Origin: Halobacteriales archaeon QH_10_65_19
GTDB lineage: Archaea; Halobacteriota; Halobacteria; Halobacteriales; Haloarculaceae
NCBI GenBank assembly: GCA_003022085.1
Contig: PXQK01000058.1
Span: forward strand, 1 to 5,847
DNA: 5,847 nucleotides
Direction of reading: 5' to 3'
In this document: in pieces, positions 5,115-5,847 of the stretch
Layout of the letters: every line of letters starts with the position of its first letter
Position numbering within the stretch: the first letter of the stretch is position 1
Notes under the pieces: generated by a model
Told to the model about the DNA's origin: nothing
Databases searched by the model: none
Seen by the model: only the letters and a program-made list of their open reading frames with translations
Made by a program: the position numbers and the translations under genes

Positions 5115-5669
5115 TCAGAACAGCACGTACAAGAGGAGGTAGACGGCGATACCGAGCGTGAACGACACGAGCCAGAACAGCACCGCAATCCGGCCCACGC
5201 GCGGATGGTTCGTCCCGGGCAGCTCGGCGACGCTGTGAGTGACAGCGAGCAACAGGGTGTAGTAAACGAGCGGAACGCAGACCATCGCCAGCAGGATGTG
5301 AACTGCGAGCATGGGGAGATAGAAAAACTGCCTGAGCCACGTCGGGCCGGTGAACGTCGTCGGCCCCTCCAACGAGACGCGGTAGAGATACAGCACCAGA
5401 AACAGGGCGAACAGCCCCGTCGCGGCCAGCATAGCAGCACGGTGGCGCGTGACGTTTCCGCGCCGTATCGCCCGGACGCCCCCGAGGATCGTGACGATTG
5501 CACTGGCGCTGATGAGTGCGTTGAGATGCGGGACCGCTGTCACGAGCTTGTCGATCCGTGGAAGGGCGGATCCCGGGAGATAGCCCCCGACCGCGCCAAA
5601 CACCAGCGCGAGCGACACGACGGTGAGTGCTCCGGTCAGCTCGGGGACACGTTCTCTGACCTGCTCCAT
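5115..5669 (-). CDS. DUF420 family integral membrane protein
   Basis: A 184-residue membrane protein with five predicted helices, at about residues 11-31, 46-66, 77-97, 118-142 and 160-182, and no cleavable signal peptide. Family-typical features seen: PHLNALI (47-53) entering helix 2; the basic RAIRRGNVTRHRAAM (66-80) between helices 2 and 3; an FxGPxWLRQFFYLPMLAVH segment (106-124) with His124 inside helix 4; and the final VxxTLGIxVYLLLY-type helix. From memory this fits DUF420 (Bacillus YozB-like), often found near cytochrome oxidase or haem-assembly genes; its biochemical function is not established. The TATA-like sequence at about -26 (5693-5702) is weak. It converges with purF and diverges from the gene starting at 5794. 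Confidence 0.88.
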   Translation of the reverse strand: MEQVRERVPELTGALTVVSLALVFGAVGGYLPGSALPRIDKLVTAVPHLNALISASAIVTILGGVRAIRRGNVTRHRAAMLAATGLFALFLVLYLYRVSLEGPTTFTGPTWLRQFFYLPMLAVHILLAMVCVPLVYYTLLLAVTHSVAELPGTNHPRVGRIAVLFWLVSFTLGIAVYLLLYVLF

Positions 5670-5764
5670 GCACGTACGTTAGAACAGGATCGGCCTATCA
5701 GTTGTGTTCTCGATTTCCCTGTGGGGGTGGTGGACTGCTCCGGAGTAACATGTTTGGGTATCCC

Positions 5765-5771
5765 TTTTTAT
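5765..5771 (+). promoter_or_regulatory. TATA box for the gene entering the right edge
   Basis: TTTTTAT, within CCCTTTTTATGA, is centred 26 bases before an ATG at 5794. This is the same leaderless spacing as the other promoters in the window, and it is the main support for a rightward gene starting there. Confidence 0.6.
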
Positions 5772-5793
5772 GATTCGACCCCTCGGTGGGAGT

Positions 5794-5847
5794 ATGTCCT
5801 CCGCGAGTCCGCGCCTGCTCTCGGGTCGTCCGCTGATTCGGCGGGCG
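5794..5847 (+). CDS. Start of an unidentified rightward gene, cut by window edge
   Basis: Only 18 codons are inside the window: MSSASPRLLSGRPLIRRA, basic and serine-rich. The call rests on the well-placed TATA box and its divergent position to the DUF420-type gene. No domain is visible and no signal peptide or membrane helix has begun. In other haloarchaea the neighbours of DUF420 genes can be haem or cytochrome oxidase functions, but nothing in these residues shows that. Confidence 0.5.
   Translation, partial: MSSASPRLLSGRPLIRRA

Noticed and set aside
4980..5847. Plus-strand frame open without a stop for about 289 codons to the window edge
   Set aside because: It starts inside the repeat element and runs antisense through the DUF420-type gene, whose five helices and family motifs are clear. 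Hydrophilic, repetitive composition suggests a shadow. Its last part overlaps the better-supported start at 5794 in the same plus-strand direction.

Overview
The window looks like a core-genome segment of a haloarchaeon (class Halobacteria). The DNA is GC-rich, the predicted proteins are rich in Asp and Glu, and genes start leaderless: most have an A/T-rich TATA-like box centred about 25-30 bases before the ATG and no Shine-Dalgarno sequence. The gene set (archaeal Lsm, ribosomal protein L37e, a histone-fold DUF1931-type protein, a small CPxCG-type zinc protein) also points there. I see no rRNA, no tRNA, no CRISPR array and no complete insertion sequence.

Left part (1-2010). A phosphoglucomutase/phosphomannomutase-family gene runs leftward from 1327 and leaves the window just before its end. 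Upstream of it is a 49-residue, four-cysteine zinc protein, also leftward (1673-1524), with its own promoter. A divergent gap of about 340 bases follows (1674-2010). It holds that promoter, a short palindrome, several inverted repeats that could fold as RNA, and the promoter of the next rightward gene.

Middle (2011-4883). A 55-residue truncated histone-fold protein (DUF1931 type, rightward) converges on rpiA (ribose-5-phosphate isomerase, leftward, 2944-2255). rpiA is divergent from a tight rightward operon: lsm (Sm-like RNA-binding protein), rpl37e (zinc ribbon ribosomal protein) and purF (amidophosphoribosyltransferase). lsm and rpl37e overlap by ATGA, and purF starts one base after the rpl37e stop. 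Neither downstream gene has a visible ribosome binding site, so translation is probably coupled. rpiA and purF are linked metabolically: ribose 5-phosphate gives PRPP, which PurF commits to purines.

Right part (4884-5847). A 12-base perfect inverted repeat spaced by 68 bases, flanked by 5-base direct repeats, sits directly at the purF stop codon. It may be a miniature transposon-like element or a shared 3' structure between convergent genes. A five-helix DUF420-type membrane protein runs leftward (5669-5115). Divergent from it, a gene of unknown function begins at 5794 under a clear promoter and leaves the window after 18 codons.

I found no convincing undescribed multi-gene system. The best leads are the purF-abutting repeat element and the structured intergenic stretch at 1786-1953.
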